Under the pieces are notes generated by a model that saw only the letters and a list, made by a program, of their open reading frames with translations, did not search any database and was not told the DNA's origin. 64,000 nt of DNA from Eutreptiella sp. 'Long Island Sound 2002' (taxonomy: Eukaryota > Euglenozoa > Euglenophyceae > Eutreptiales > Eutreptiaceae). Shown in pieces: positions 11,661 through 23,086 of this stretch. The position numbers were made by a program, and so were the translations under genes. Each line of letters starts with the position of its first letter. Positions within the stretch are counted from its first letter, which is position 1. The stretch spans positions 58,129,355 through 58,193,354 of the forward strand of contig OZ038384.1 in the NCBI GenBank assembly GCA_964036045.1, given 5' to 3'.

Positions 11661-11779
11661 TCCTGTTCATGGTAGGGCCCATCCTAACACGAACCAATGG
11701 TCGTCCCGAAAGTGGTGTCACGAGGTGGACGTTGAGGAGGTTTTGATTGCCACTCCCCCCAAGCAATCTGGTTGAGCCT

Positions 11780-12426
11780 ATGTCCACTGACATGGAGTTG
11801 GACCTCTTTTTAAACCCTCTTTTGGCCTCTCCACTCAGGAAGAAGGGGAAGAAAAAGGAGGTGCAATCATCTAATTCGGAGATGGACCTCTTTGCGCCGC
11901 CCCTGATGGCCCCTCTGCCAGCTTCAAGTGGGGTGTTGCCGCAAGTGAAGAAGGAGAAGGGAACATGAGCTCCTTTGCTACCCCCGCCCTTTTCAGCCGC
12001 CGGCAAGGGAAGAAGGTGAAGGGAAAGAAGGTGTTGCTAGGTGCGCCCTCTATAGCACTTACTACTTCTCGCAAGTGTACTCAGAGTACCATCCCTTGCG
12101 AAACGGACCTATTGGTGGAGAGAAATTGGTTGACAGACAAGGATATCTTATGTTGGTTGAACCAAGAGCCTTACCACATGGAAATTGATGAACCAAGTGC
12201 GTAGACTCTTGCTGTTAGTGATAGTAATAGATTGTTAGGCAGAGGCAAGCTGTTGCATCTAGCTCCACTGGACAACATGGTTTGGCATTGTCGCCACATT
12301 TTCGTGGTCAATGGTGATGACAAAGAGAGGTTGCATTGTGGCATGGATTGTCGTGTCCGCTTGGACTGTCTCTTAATTTGGGTTTGGGAACCCTTGAGCT
12401 CCATTGCTTTAATCCGCCTTTTCTAA
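11780..12426 (+). pseudogene. Broken coding region with repeated Lys-rich motifs
   Basis: Three consecutive frames look coding but do not join. The first (from ATG 11780 to a stop at 11966-11968) has two related modules of the type MDLFxxPL followed by a Lys-rich segment such as KKGKKK. The second (from ATG 11965) has a third related module ending KKVKGKK and runs to a TAG at 12202-12204. The third (12232-12426) continues in the same frame as the second after that stop, with a plausible segment around HIFVVNGDDKER. A frameshift and an in-frame stop, or unrecognised small introns, separate them. The three-fold motif hints at an internally repeated basic protein. Family unknown. Confidence 0.35.
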
Positions 12427-13374
12427 GCAGCGCTCAAGCGGCATGGCTTTGCAACCAAGCACCAGGCCTTGGGATTTCAAAAGGATGGTTGTTCTTGTGG
12501 CCTTAAGAGCCTGCACATCGCAAACTAGTTGTTTGAACCCCGGCTTATTTTTTAGATGTTTGCCTCACCCCAATGCAACCATGTTTCGTAGGCTATGTAT
12601 TGAGCATACACATCGCTCTGCGTGGGTCATTTTAGCGCCCGGTGATGATTTGGAAGGGTGACTGAGCTTCCTTGCCCTCCTACCTTACCTCCCAGCACCC
12701 AACTTCACGGTGCAATTTCCGAGACCTAGGAGAGTGTTCGTGCCACCCCCCACCCCGCTCAAAGGCATGAGCAAAGCATGGAAGAATGAGAGCCCAAGGG
12801 GCAACCTTCCATGGCCCTTTCGACCATAGAGGAGCACCCGTCCTTGGAGAGAGGCGCCAGGTGCCGGATAGCTGCTCCAAACATGCATCCAGCCAGCGAG
12901 AGTGGGACTAGCAATTCATTGATGAGCTGACCAAGCAGCTGAAGCCTCGTTTGTCCGATTGGATCATTGGTCTAGGTGCAAAGCCCAAGTCCTCCAATTC
13001 CAAGACTGACTTCATCTACGAACGTGCATTTTGCAACTACTACTAGTAGTGGGTGCATGCTTTGCAGGCTTGTTGTGTTACTATATTTCCCCCACTTATT
13101 TGGTGTACCAAAGGTGGTGTCTATAAGCGTGCTTCTATATGTGCCATTGCTTGTAGCAGTGTATAAGTTGCACCTTTTGGTGGAGTGTACAAGCCACCTA
13201 CCTCTCGAGCTCCTTGGTAGCTAACCTCCATCAAACCTGCATATCCTCATACCGGCTGAGTCCCACACAGAGTACTTTGTGCTTTGTGGACTCGGCATCC
13301 CATCATTAAGGTTGTCATGGGGTGCCGTACGGAACCGACAACTGTGCATATTGCATACAAATTGCATCTTTGTT
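12427..13374. other. Intergenic DNA; no gene seen
   Basis: No open frame with supported coding character and no clear repeat. Confidence 0.5.
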
Positions 13375-13565
13375 GTGGAAAAAAAAGTTACATGCCTTGA
13401 CAGTGAAAAAAAAAAATACACGACATTGCCGCAAAAAAAAATTACACACACTGACCATTTTTTTCAGTGGTCTGTTTTTTTTACCACAAAAAAAATTACA
13501 CCTCTTTACCGCAAAAAAAAAAAATCACGGACTTATCGCATAAAAAAATTGCACCCGGGGACAGT
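13375..13565. repeat. A-tract array
   Basis: About seven A-runs of 7-12 bases separated by linkers such as TTACACACACTGACC and TTACCGC, spaced about 25-35 bp, with one or two T-runs in the opposite sense. Related to the arrays at 27.6 and 43.2 kb. Confidence 0.7.
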
Positions 13566-15784
13566 TTTTTGGGACATACTTTCCATTTTTCACGTTTTAT
13601 TTGCCCCATGTATGCTTAGCAAAATAGCTCAGCGGTCCAGGTTTGATGCAAGACAGCCCCCTGTCCTATGTGTGTACGGTTGTACGGATGCGCACCTCAT
13701 GTCCATGAGGCTTGAAAAGCATCCTGTGCCATGTGTGTACGGCTGTAGTCTCCTGTCACTGCTGTGTGTGTAAATTGCTTTGTGTGCTGGTATGCATGTA
13801 TTTTCATGTGCATGTGCATTTGCATGTGCCCCTGCTTGCCTCGATTCCTGCCTTTGCAGTCATTTTAACACAGCCCTCCTTTGCTGTTTCGTTCCCAGCC
13901 GGCCTTTGTTATCTGTTTTCTGCAGGGCACTTGCGATTTCCTCATTTACAAAGCAGTGCAATGTCTCTTACCCCTGATTCGCCAGTGTCAGCGCATGGAA
14001 CTGCTGCTGTAGTAGACCCGCGGCAGCTCCCAGACGCCTCAGGGCTTGTAAATACTGCCTCGAAGTCAAAATGCTGTGTCATTCTGTAGAACTCAAGGTG
14101 ATGCTGCAGTGCGTTCGGGCCATTGCCTGGTGTGCTGGATGTCCTTCCCACTTTGGGCACCAGGCCAAATTCACAAATTGGAATTCGGGGTCCCGAATCC
14201 GCCAAATTTGCCCGAATCTGCCAAATTCGGTTGACATTGTCAAAGGCATAGCGTGGAATTATTGGGATTCCTGAATTCGTTCGGCAAAATTGCCCCGCGG
14301 GAAGGGGCAGAGGCATGGGTGGGTGGGTCAGACGCCCAAGCAAAGTGTGTGTACCTGTAATTTGCATTGGTCCACTGCCAAACCAAATTTCGATGACTGT
14401 GGGGTCGGATGCAAGTGGCCAGGGGCCATGACCAAACAGGGGGGTACTAAGCAATTATTTGGGTGTTCCTTGGGGACTGAGCAATGGACATTTCTGCAAT
14501 GCACTTGCTTTGATAGTGGGACCATCCAAAGTGATGAAAGGTCGCACGTTGACCACGCTTCCAACCGCCTTTGTGTTTTTTTCATTGCCCTGGCTTCTAC
14601 CCCGCTAGTTTTACTGGCCCTAGGTGCATTGCACCCAATTTGAAGATTGGGTGGCAAGCGATTGGAAGGTTTGTTCCACACCGGGGTATGCATCTGTATG
14701 GCCGGTGGACGTTCTGCATCAGCATGAGTTCAACTACAGACCACCAAACGGCAAATTCTTTCCAACCTGAGAGACTGCTTCATGATCTCCCATGGCCTTG
14801 AAAAGGAACAATGGGTAACCATTTTTAGTAACCTCCCAAGGGGCTTCATCCTGGCCCCCCTATCGCCTTGGCAAAGCCCTCTGTGGGCTTCGCTCTGTTG
14901 TATGGTTTCATACTCCGTTTTGGCCCTCGCTGCTCCAAAGTCACGAGTGATTGGCCACGCGATTGGCATTGGTACTTTGAGAGCCTCTTCCTCTGATGCC
15001 CGCTCTTCATTTGAACTGATTTGATGCCCTGCTCAGGCTCCCCTTGGGATCTGCGTTTCGGCCCAGAATGCGGCCATTGTCGAAGCAGACGCTTTCCAGC
15101 CCATCTCTGGTACCCCAGTTGGGTCTCAGGCACCTCCTGGTACACACAAGACTTAGGCGCCTGCCATACTTTTCGACTCAATTTTATCGTCTGTCCACAG
15201 GGTCTTTGTGTGGGGCTTTGAGGGGCGCCCCCATCAAATGTTTTTGATAGATAGGTTTGGAGCCAGAACCATGCGTGCTGTAGGGGCCTCACACAGCCCA
15301 CAGGCACCAGAACGCCACGCTCCAATATCTCCAAAAATAGACATGAGGACCTATTGGTGATGGCCCAAGGAACCCCAGACCCATGAGGACCGCCACGGAC
15401 ACCCCCAGATGCCCTACACCACCCTGCCACTTGCAGATGGGGTTCTGTGGAAAGTGACACCATGAGGGTGTCATGCACCCCCCCTTCCCTTCTTTGGTGC
15501 CCATTTTTGTACTCTAAGCAGGCATTTCACAATAAGATGGGCAAGAAACCCCCATCCCCATTTTTAGTTGGGTTTTTATGCCGGGTAACTGTTGTTGTAC
15601 AACCTGCCAAGGAGCATTTTTGGTGTAAAGCTATCTAAGAAGAGAAGGGCCATTGGACACTTGCTCCACGGGGTGGGGGTAGGGTGGGTGTAACAGCCCC
15701 CTCAAGGGGAGTGGGGCGATTTTAAAAAGGGTGTCCTCTTATTAGTCAATTGTGGGTCGTTGTGTTGGGGGCATTTCAGAGACT
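13566..15784. other. Intergenic DNA; no gene seen
   Basis: TG-rich simple sequence lies near 13660-13830. CCAAATTNGCCCGAATC-type short repeats lie at 14160-14280. No coding region is supported. Confidence 0.5.
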
Positions 15785-15870
15785 AGAACATGCCTCCCCA
15801 CTTTGGGGACCCCAAGACGGCTAGGGTTGCATGACCATTTTGTGATTTCCCTGCTTTGGGAGGTCAGGAC
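15785..15870. repeat. Relic satellite unit
   Basis: One to one and a half units reading CTTTGGGGACCCCAAGACGG, then GGGTTGCATGACCATTTTGTGATTTCCC. This is the motif order of the satellite arrays at 10.9 and 27.9 kb. Confidence 0.6.
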
Positions 15871-17256
15871 AGCAAGGGTTGCATACTCCATTCTGACTCC
15901 TCTTTGGCAACGTCAAGTAGTGGACCATCTAGTAGCGGTAGTGGAACATTTTCATCCTCATCCAACCCCAATTCCAACACCTCTGGTTCCAACAATGAAC
16001 GGATTCTGATTGTTGGGCCAAAAAGGTGTACAAAATGGGTCACTGCCCAGCAAGCACCAACTGTGCCGCCCTCAACACCTACACAATTGCAAAAGCGGCA
16101 GTGCTGTAGTGCTGTGAGTGCAAAACGTGACAAAAGTTGCTCAATCTCTGTCCAGCTAACACACAGCAGGAAACAGATTGAAACCGAAACAGAGTGAGAT
16201 ACCTCACAGAAATGGGCAGACTACAAGGCAAGGTGGCAGGCAGCAGTTCGGTGATTTGGTTGATATGCTATGGCACGCATGCATGGATGAACTTATGCTT
16301 TGTAGTGTCACGATGATCGCGACCTGTTCGATTGCATTTTGCAATAAGCCAACGGATTGCACTTTGTTTCACAGCTGCCAATGGCGAGATTGGACCTGAC
16401 CTCAGATATAAGGACATAGGAACAAGCATGTAGAGGAAAAATACTTTTGACAAGGTTCATTAATACATGTATGGTGCGGCGTTACTGGAGCTATGCAGAC
16501 ACATACCTACTAACACACACACAAGGAGCCATGGCATGAATTTGGGTTCACATATGTCGGCATTTGCTACCTGCCCCCTCAAGGGTAGGTGAGGGCCCCC
16601 AGCATAGGACACTGTGGGATCCTGTAGACCTCCACAAAATCGAACGAAAACTCGCAATGAACTGTGACAAGTCCCTCTTGGGTGGTTTGCAAAGACCATC
16701 ACGGGGATGTGATTAATGCTGAATTTAGCTCACTGGTACTACTGGTAAGATGGCCCAGAACAACCGATACTGGAAAATACGCCACAAAAGGGCTAAGTGA
16801 CTGATTTTTATACAAGTCTCATGGTGTCACATTTGGCGGAGCCCCCCCTCGCCAGTCCTAAAGTGTGGCACTTCGGCCGATGCACAGAACCTGGGTGACC
16901 TTACCCACAGGATACCTCCGGACTGGTGGTGGCGTGTGTACATTCACCCCTAGGCACATGAGGCATGTGACATATTGTTATGGGAGGACAATATTGCATG
17001 TGATGGATCGATGACTGTGGTGAGGGGTCGTTTTGTGCTCGGTGATCCTTGTGAACGCAAAACATATGACTGCTTCGCATGTTGTTCGATTCGAACCACA
17101 CCTTGCCTGCCGCGGTGCTAACAGTTCCATGTTACCGCGTTTGGCGGTCTATTTAGTAGTCTACAACAGTAGTAATGCACCGTCAAGCTGTGGTTTGCCG
17201 TCAGGATGTTGCCAGTGGACGAGTGTTGGGATAGTTAACAAAGTAGTGATGCACGG
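15871..17256. other. Intergenic DNA with one weak Ser/Asn-rich frame
   Basis: A plus-strand frame at 15856-16197 encodes a Ser/Asn-rich stretch followed by an ordinary Lys-rich tail. It could be an exon but has no homologue I know. Nothing else is supported. Confidence 0.35.
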
Positions 17257-17322
17257 ATAGGATCTTGGCACCAATGTACCTTCAGTATCCTAACAATGAT
17301 CTACTGTTAGGATCTTGACAAT

Positions 17323-20300
17323 ACATCATTGTCACGGCCTTGGTGTTGAACCTTGTTTACAGCTTTCAGCATCTTGACAATAACATGATAATGAACACAA
17401 AGCACGTAACTCAATTGTGTAGTCACAATCGTGACAGTATAGTACACAAAGGGTTATGTCACACAACATATTGCACAAGGGGTAAATAACAATCATAACA
17501 AAGAAGAGAGAAACCAACCAAAGGTAGGATCGGTTCAGCCGAGAACCAAAAGCACAAGAAAGGGGAAGTGGAAGTGCACATCCATACATGTAGCATTTTA
17601 TCTAATGATAAATTGGAACAGGGTGCATAAACAGTAGTGCCGGAATTATTGAATGCCAAATGCCTTCACTGTTAGGATCTTGACAGTGATGATCAAGTGG
17701 ATCAAAAAAAGCGCTCATGGTTTGTCGATGTAATCTTTTAACATGGTGTGAGGTTGTCATCTGCTGAGCATCGCAAGCACTCTACGTATTTAAGGGATTT
17801 CTTGAAGAGGCATGTATGGAAAGATGGTATGGCTATGATTCAAGATGCACTATCCGACGGGCCATGTTTGTGGTTTGTGAAAATGTGCTTCCAGCCACGT
17901 GTGGGGCGCAGCACACATCACTCCATAAAGAAACAAGAAAGGGACATGAAGAATGGTATTGGATTTCTGTACAGTGTCACTTTTGAGAAGTAAACATGCA
18001 CCAGCCGATGTTCTCCTTACCTCTGCGCTACGGCATTTGGCACTTGTACAAGAGACAATTCTATCCCTTGATCAACTGCCTACTACAATCTGACCTCAAA
18101 ACAGGAGATGAAGTACCCTGCCGGAAGCTGGTTTATACGGACAAACACTTTGGTGCGCTTTTTTTAGTTGGGTAGTCAGCAAGGGGGATTGTTGGCACCA
18201 TTATGCGTAGGTTGAGTGCAATTTAATCACCCATCACTAGTGATAGGGTTGCAATATGCAAGATGAAAGGTTTGCAAATTTTGCTACACACATATTGTCT
18301 TGTTCTCTTCCTCATTGATTCTGTAAGTATACACGGGAGAGACCGCGGCAACACGTGGGTAGTGAGTTTTGCAAAGCAACAGCTCAATATATGGAGAGCT
18401 ATGCACACACGGGTTGCTCCCTACATTCGCCACCCGGTGGAACAGGAACTGCAACGCTCTTGCAAGAAGCGGCACATCTTACGCAATCGAGGCTTGCAAG
18501 AAGGCCGGGACAAACTATGCTAGAAAGAATGTCTGAAGCCGTCGAGCATGTTTGGTTTTTGTTTGCCAATTGGCCCATTTGTGTTTGGAGAGGCAATTTT
18601 GCAAAGAGGAGGAAGGTTCCAAACCTTTTGAATGAAGATGCTGACATCGATTGTATTATTTTTGGTGTGCCACCAACAATTGGATAGATCTATTTTGATT
18701 GTCATTACACTTTCGGGCCGTTGCCTAATCGGGGGCGGGGGTGCATTCGGCATTTGTAAGAGGCAAACACTGATTTGGCACAAGTATTGATGAATATGAT
18801 GGTTGCATTATGAACAGAATTGATCTTCGAGTGCTTTTAGATATGCGTATACCGAGAGCACCCAAAGTGGAAATGCATGTTCCTCACCTCACATTGCACA
18901 CCCTCAAATAGGGAATCTATTGCTAATGTCGAAACGTTGTGTGAGATATAAGCCCACACGACGTGATTTGCCCAGTTGCTGCAACATGAAAGTGCATGTG
19001 CTCTTTCTTCAAGCCAAAGAGCTGTTGCAATGTTGTTGTTTTACCATGGATGCGTTCTGTGGTACACACTCCCCATCGGTGCAGTATGTCCGCACATTAT
19101 GTGGCTTCGTGGCAGGATTCCCATATTTGCGCCCCTACATGTACATTTGTAGAGGAATGGTGAGGCCACGTTGTCGTGTCCACAACACGTAGCATGGAAG
19201 CCATGTCCTCATGCCAAGGATATATCTGCAGTGATGGATATATTTCTTTGTCTCCCTCATATCCAAAATATTCGGCTTAGGCGGCCCTAACCGAGCGCCT
19301 GTTTCGGACCCTGCGAGACCCCGGATGTCGGTTTTCAAAATCAGAATTTTTTGGGGTGTTTTGTACCACGCGTTGCATGTCGGTGGCCTGTCAATGCTGT
19401 GATCACAAGGTTGCTTTGTTTGCTAAGTACTGTGTTGCTTGCTATGCTGTGCTCTACGGGTCGGTAATCGTAATGTGTGTAGTGTGTTTGTGTACATGTA
19501 AGCAGTACCGGAACTCATACAGCAGATGTGTCAAAATTACATAGCAATATCGTAACACCTTGTGAGCAACCTCTCCGGAACAGGCAGACCATCTGCACTC
19601 AAGGACCAGGTACCCAATGAGGAATGATGCCGGTGTATATGCAAAGAGGACAATATACACAGTGTCTGCCTGACCCGGTAGCCGACCGGCATTCGAGGAT
19701 GCCAACATAGAAGGATGCCACCTACCACGTAGCAACCCCAGCTTCTGCTAGATCCGGATCCTATACTTGGAGGCAGAAGCAAACAAACATGCGAACATAC
19801 GCTCCATAAAAATGAGCTTGGGGAATGCATACACGGGAACATCGGCTGCCTCATTGATGGTGGCTAAATGCCACCATCAATGGGGGAAAAAAGCGGTATG
19901 CGACAGTAACTGTGTACTTATATGGGTGCCATATACCGTACACCGGCGGGGTTCAACAAAGCTTGTGACCCACATTGTACTCGTGGTATGAGACACTACA
20001 TATCATCTTCATGATACTATCGTGTATCTTTTCATTGATGAGTATGGGGGGCACACAGGACGTGTTGTCGTAAATTTCAGACACAGCTAATACCAGTCCA
20101 AGCACATCTGACAGAATTCCTGACTGACGTTCTGAAAGCATGAAGGGATGCCATTGGGTGTTGTGCACTGCCGTTCGTCGAACATCCAACAGACAACATA
20201 TGTATTGGGGGGGTATCTCCTCTTCTGTAAGACTGCATGTCGTTCCTTGACCAACAGTGAATTTTAGAGGGTTTTTTTGTACCTATTGACATTATGTGAA

Positions 20301-20676
20301 TTGTGGGGTACTACATGCGTCTTGAATGAAATGTAGTCTTATTCTACCAGTGTGTTCTGCGGTACTATCCTCGTATGTTGCTGATTGGTACTATACTTTG
20401 ACACTACTGACTGATGTACACCCTTACTATCACGTTGGTCTGTTTTTGTGCCCAATGCTGCCAGCAGGTATCCTCATTCGGAGCAGCCACACATCCCCTA
20501 CAAGATAAATATTGGTCTAGGCATTTCGTTAGGATTGGAATATTGGCAATATTACTATGGCATATTGCACCTTCAGTTCCAAAGAACGACCTGCACGTCA
20601 CTCTTTTTGTGTCAAAACCGCTTCTTCGGCCACTAGTATGCTGGGCTTTCAACCAATTTTCTGGTCTCACTTGCAG
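17323..20676. other. Mostly non-coding; weak fragments only
   Basis: Short plus-strand frames at 17748-17993 and 18355-18687 have mixed protein-like composition but no supporting signals. A hairpin at 19852-19882 is listed separately. No gene can be defended. Confidence 0.35.
19852..19882. repeat. Perfect 13-bp hairpin
   Basis: CATTGATGGTGGC at 19852-19864 pairs exactly with 19870-19882 across the loop TAAAT. It is isolated. It might be structured RNA or a cruciform; no function is implied. Confidence 0.75.
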
Positions 20677-20907
20677 CTCACCTCTGTTTGCTTAATGGTT
20701 CTCGAGCTATTTCGCACGTTCCTGTCGAGTACAAAGATGTTCGCAAGTGGGGTTGAGTTATTCGCAGCCGCTGTTTTACCGGGGCCCACTCAAGACTTTA
20801 TTTTGTTCTCCATGGAATTACGTCGGAACAAAAAGACGAGGTATGCGCTTGTAGAATTCTTGTCTGAACATGCTAAGCAACAGGCTGGCACGGTCCCTAG
20901 TAGATGA
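20677..20907 (+). CDS. Possible terminal exon of an unidentified gene
   Basis: An acceptor-like CACTTGCAG ends at 20676, and the frame that follows is open for 76 residues to a TGA at 20905-20907. The product is amphipathic and ordinary in composition, with a basic patch RRNKKTR near residue 50 and a C-terminal EFLSEHAKQQ. The sequence immediately upstream in this frame is less protein-like, which fits an exon boundary. No upstream exon could be joined with confidence and no family was recognised. Confidence 0.25.
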   Translation, partial: LTSVCLMVLELFRTFLSSTKMFASGVELFAAAVLPGPTQDFILFSMELRRNKKTRYALVEFLSEHAKQQAGTVPSR

Positions 20908-21947
20908 TACACAATTCTGCAACAGGAGGCATATAATATGTATTTGCTTTTGCACTTGAGGTGGAACCCCCGGGAAAAACGTCCAGCAGAGGAACAGGAT
21001 CATATCGGAGTCACCTGGTGTCTAAGAAGGAAAATGGCTTGTGTAGGGCAATGCACATACACCTTCCCCGATGTTTCTACTCGCGCCCATGCCGTTGCTT
21101 GCTAGCTTCTTGAAGACCATAAGGTCTACCAGTTTGTTCTATGGATGGACAACTTTTATTGGCGCCGCTTCTGCCCCACCCCTCATTCATCTGATAAATC
21201 ATTAAACCCCGCCGTGTTTGCTGTTTGTTCGGTGCCTGTTAGGCTTGATCCCTTTCCGGGGTACTGTTCGCTATCATCTATTGTTGGTGGGATAGATAGT
21301 ACCGCAGGTGCATTGTACACAGCACAACAAGAGCACCACACACTGTTTGTGAACACGTATAATGCAATTACAACAATGAACAGGGTTAGATTGCCCCTTG
21401 ACATTCGTTGTTGTCGCGTTGTTAGCTCCCAATGGTGTCCCCTAATGATGTTTGATGAAGTGACAGTAGTGGCACTGGTTTATTGCAGTTGCTGTCTATG
21501 GTACAGGATCTGCAGCAGGAAAGTGGTAGACCCCTGGCCCTGTTGGTCGACATGAAGATCCACTACCAAATCTGTAAATTATGTTACAGCCCAAGCTATG
21601 TACCCTTTGATCTTGGGTCACTGAACCGCCTGCCTATTGTATATGGGATATGGCATGCCTACAAATATTGCGTAGCAGTTACATGGTGTAAGTTCCTGCC
21701 ACTTTGCACCTTCCTGAACGCTGGGTCCCTGGAACCTGGCTCAGTGGTTGTTAACATTGTTTGCCACCTTATTTATTTTGGGTCAGAACCGGCGTGCAGT
21801 GCTGGATGATAAAATGCAACAGGTGTCTAGACTACCTACCCCCCTTACTGCGCACCAGGACATCTGCTTGGTACAGGCTCCAGCACTACGTTGTCTTCTG
21901 TTTGATTTCATTCCTACATTGTTTATGCTTGCAGTTTTCATTAGGGA

Positions 21948-22265
21948 GTGCAACTAGAGTGTGCAATGGTGTACATCGACTTTGGGTGTTACCATTCTAC
22001 ATTACGCTCTTCATATCTTATTCTTGGTCTGCGCAATACTCCATCGAATGGTTGCATCTTTAAGTACTCTCGCCGAGTGGTGCGGATTCTCCATGAAGTT
22101 CCTGGGTCGGAGCTCATTAGTTGTCTCCCTCCCATAGGGGAGTGGACACCCGAAGGGCCGCGTTTTGCGATTGGAGTTATCATGAAGGCATGTTTATGGT
22201 CGAGCGGGGCCTATGCTCCTATGTGGCAGTTGTTAGTTGGATCTTTGATCCCGCCAAAGGTATGA
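21948..22265 (+). CDS. Possible exon, unidentified protein
   Basis: The frame is 105 residues long and of ordinary composition, including VRILHEVPGSELISCLPP and GEWTPEGPRFAIGV. Just upstream a T-rich stretch ends in TGCTTGCAG (about 21933), a plausible acceptor. Another protein-like frame precedes it at about 21780-21940 (including DDKMQQVSRLPTPL), but the two are not in the same phase, so an intron or a frameshift must separate them if they belong together. Family unknown; it may be a transposon remnant. Confidence 0.25.
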   Translation: MQLECAMVYIDFGCYHSTLRSSYLILGLRNTPSNGCIFKYSRRVVRILHEVPGSELISCLPPIGEWTPEGPRFAIGVIMKACLWSSGAYAPMWQLLVGSLIPPKV

Positions 22266-22530
22266 CCTATGACCCTTCCTCCTGTGATCGTTTGTGCAGA
22301 TCGTGACAGTAAGCCATAGCATGTCGGCGGTACTCGGTGCCAAGATCGCGACGGTAAGAGAACACTCTCAGGATGCTTGGAGTGAAAGAGTGGTGCAAAT
22401 GCAGGAAGTTTCATTATCCCTCCATTGCTTCACACAATGACCGTAGCAATACTACTGACCTCCATCAAGTAGCCCTCCACCATGACACTAGTACACCCGG
22501 TAAAGTTGTCCATTGTGACCAACGGCATGC

Positions 22531-23086
22531 TTGGCAAGCCTGTCCCCCCCAAAGTTTTGTGGCTATCAGTCTTCCGAAGGGCTAGTGTCTGGGATTCCTT
22601 CCTCTCATCACAGGGCGATGACTAAGGGGGGCTACTTGATTACAGTGGTGAGTGAATCTGCAGACATGGCCAGCTTTTTTCAAGCCACTAAGGAAGCTTT
22701 GGAGGTGGAGCAGCATCACTGTAGCATCACGTTATACGATTCGGGCATCGTCTCAGTCCACCATGTCCCACAAGACCTTGAGAGTTCGGTCCTCATAGAC
22801 ATGCCCAAACCAAGTATCCATGTATTTTGCAGCAACCATTTCGGCAAAACATTGAATCATATTGCATGCATTGAAGCATACTACTTGCATTCCTCGGATC
22901 CCAAGGAACGTGGCTTACAACCCGCCTGAGTGGATGGATCTGCCCTTGGAGGTTGTCGGTTGGATCCTACGGCTGCCCAATGTTGAGGTGCCGGACAACA
23001 TGATTGTCCTATGGGTGCTAGTGGCCCCGTCCTCTACCCTTCTTCTAGCCGATCTTTTGATATTGAGCTCCACGTGGTACACTTGA
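22531..23086 (+). CDS. Possible coding region in two frames, unidentified
   Basis: The first frame (22531-22929) encodes 132 residues with a believable globular segment (SADMASFFQATKEALEVE, then ITLYDSGIVSVHHV). A second, overlapping frame (about 22900-23086) continues with PPEWMDLPLEVVGWILRLP and ends in a hydrophobic tail. The switch near 22915 implies a frameshift or a small intron. No family was recognised. Two palindromes of the AGGATC family lie just upstream at 22297-22355. Confidence 0.28.
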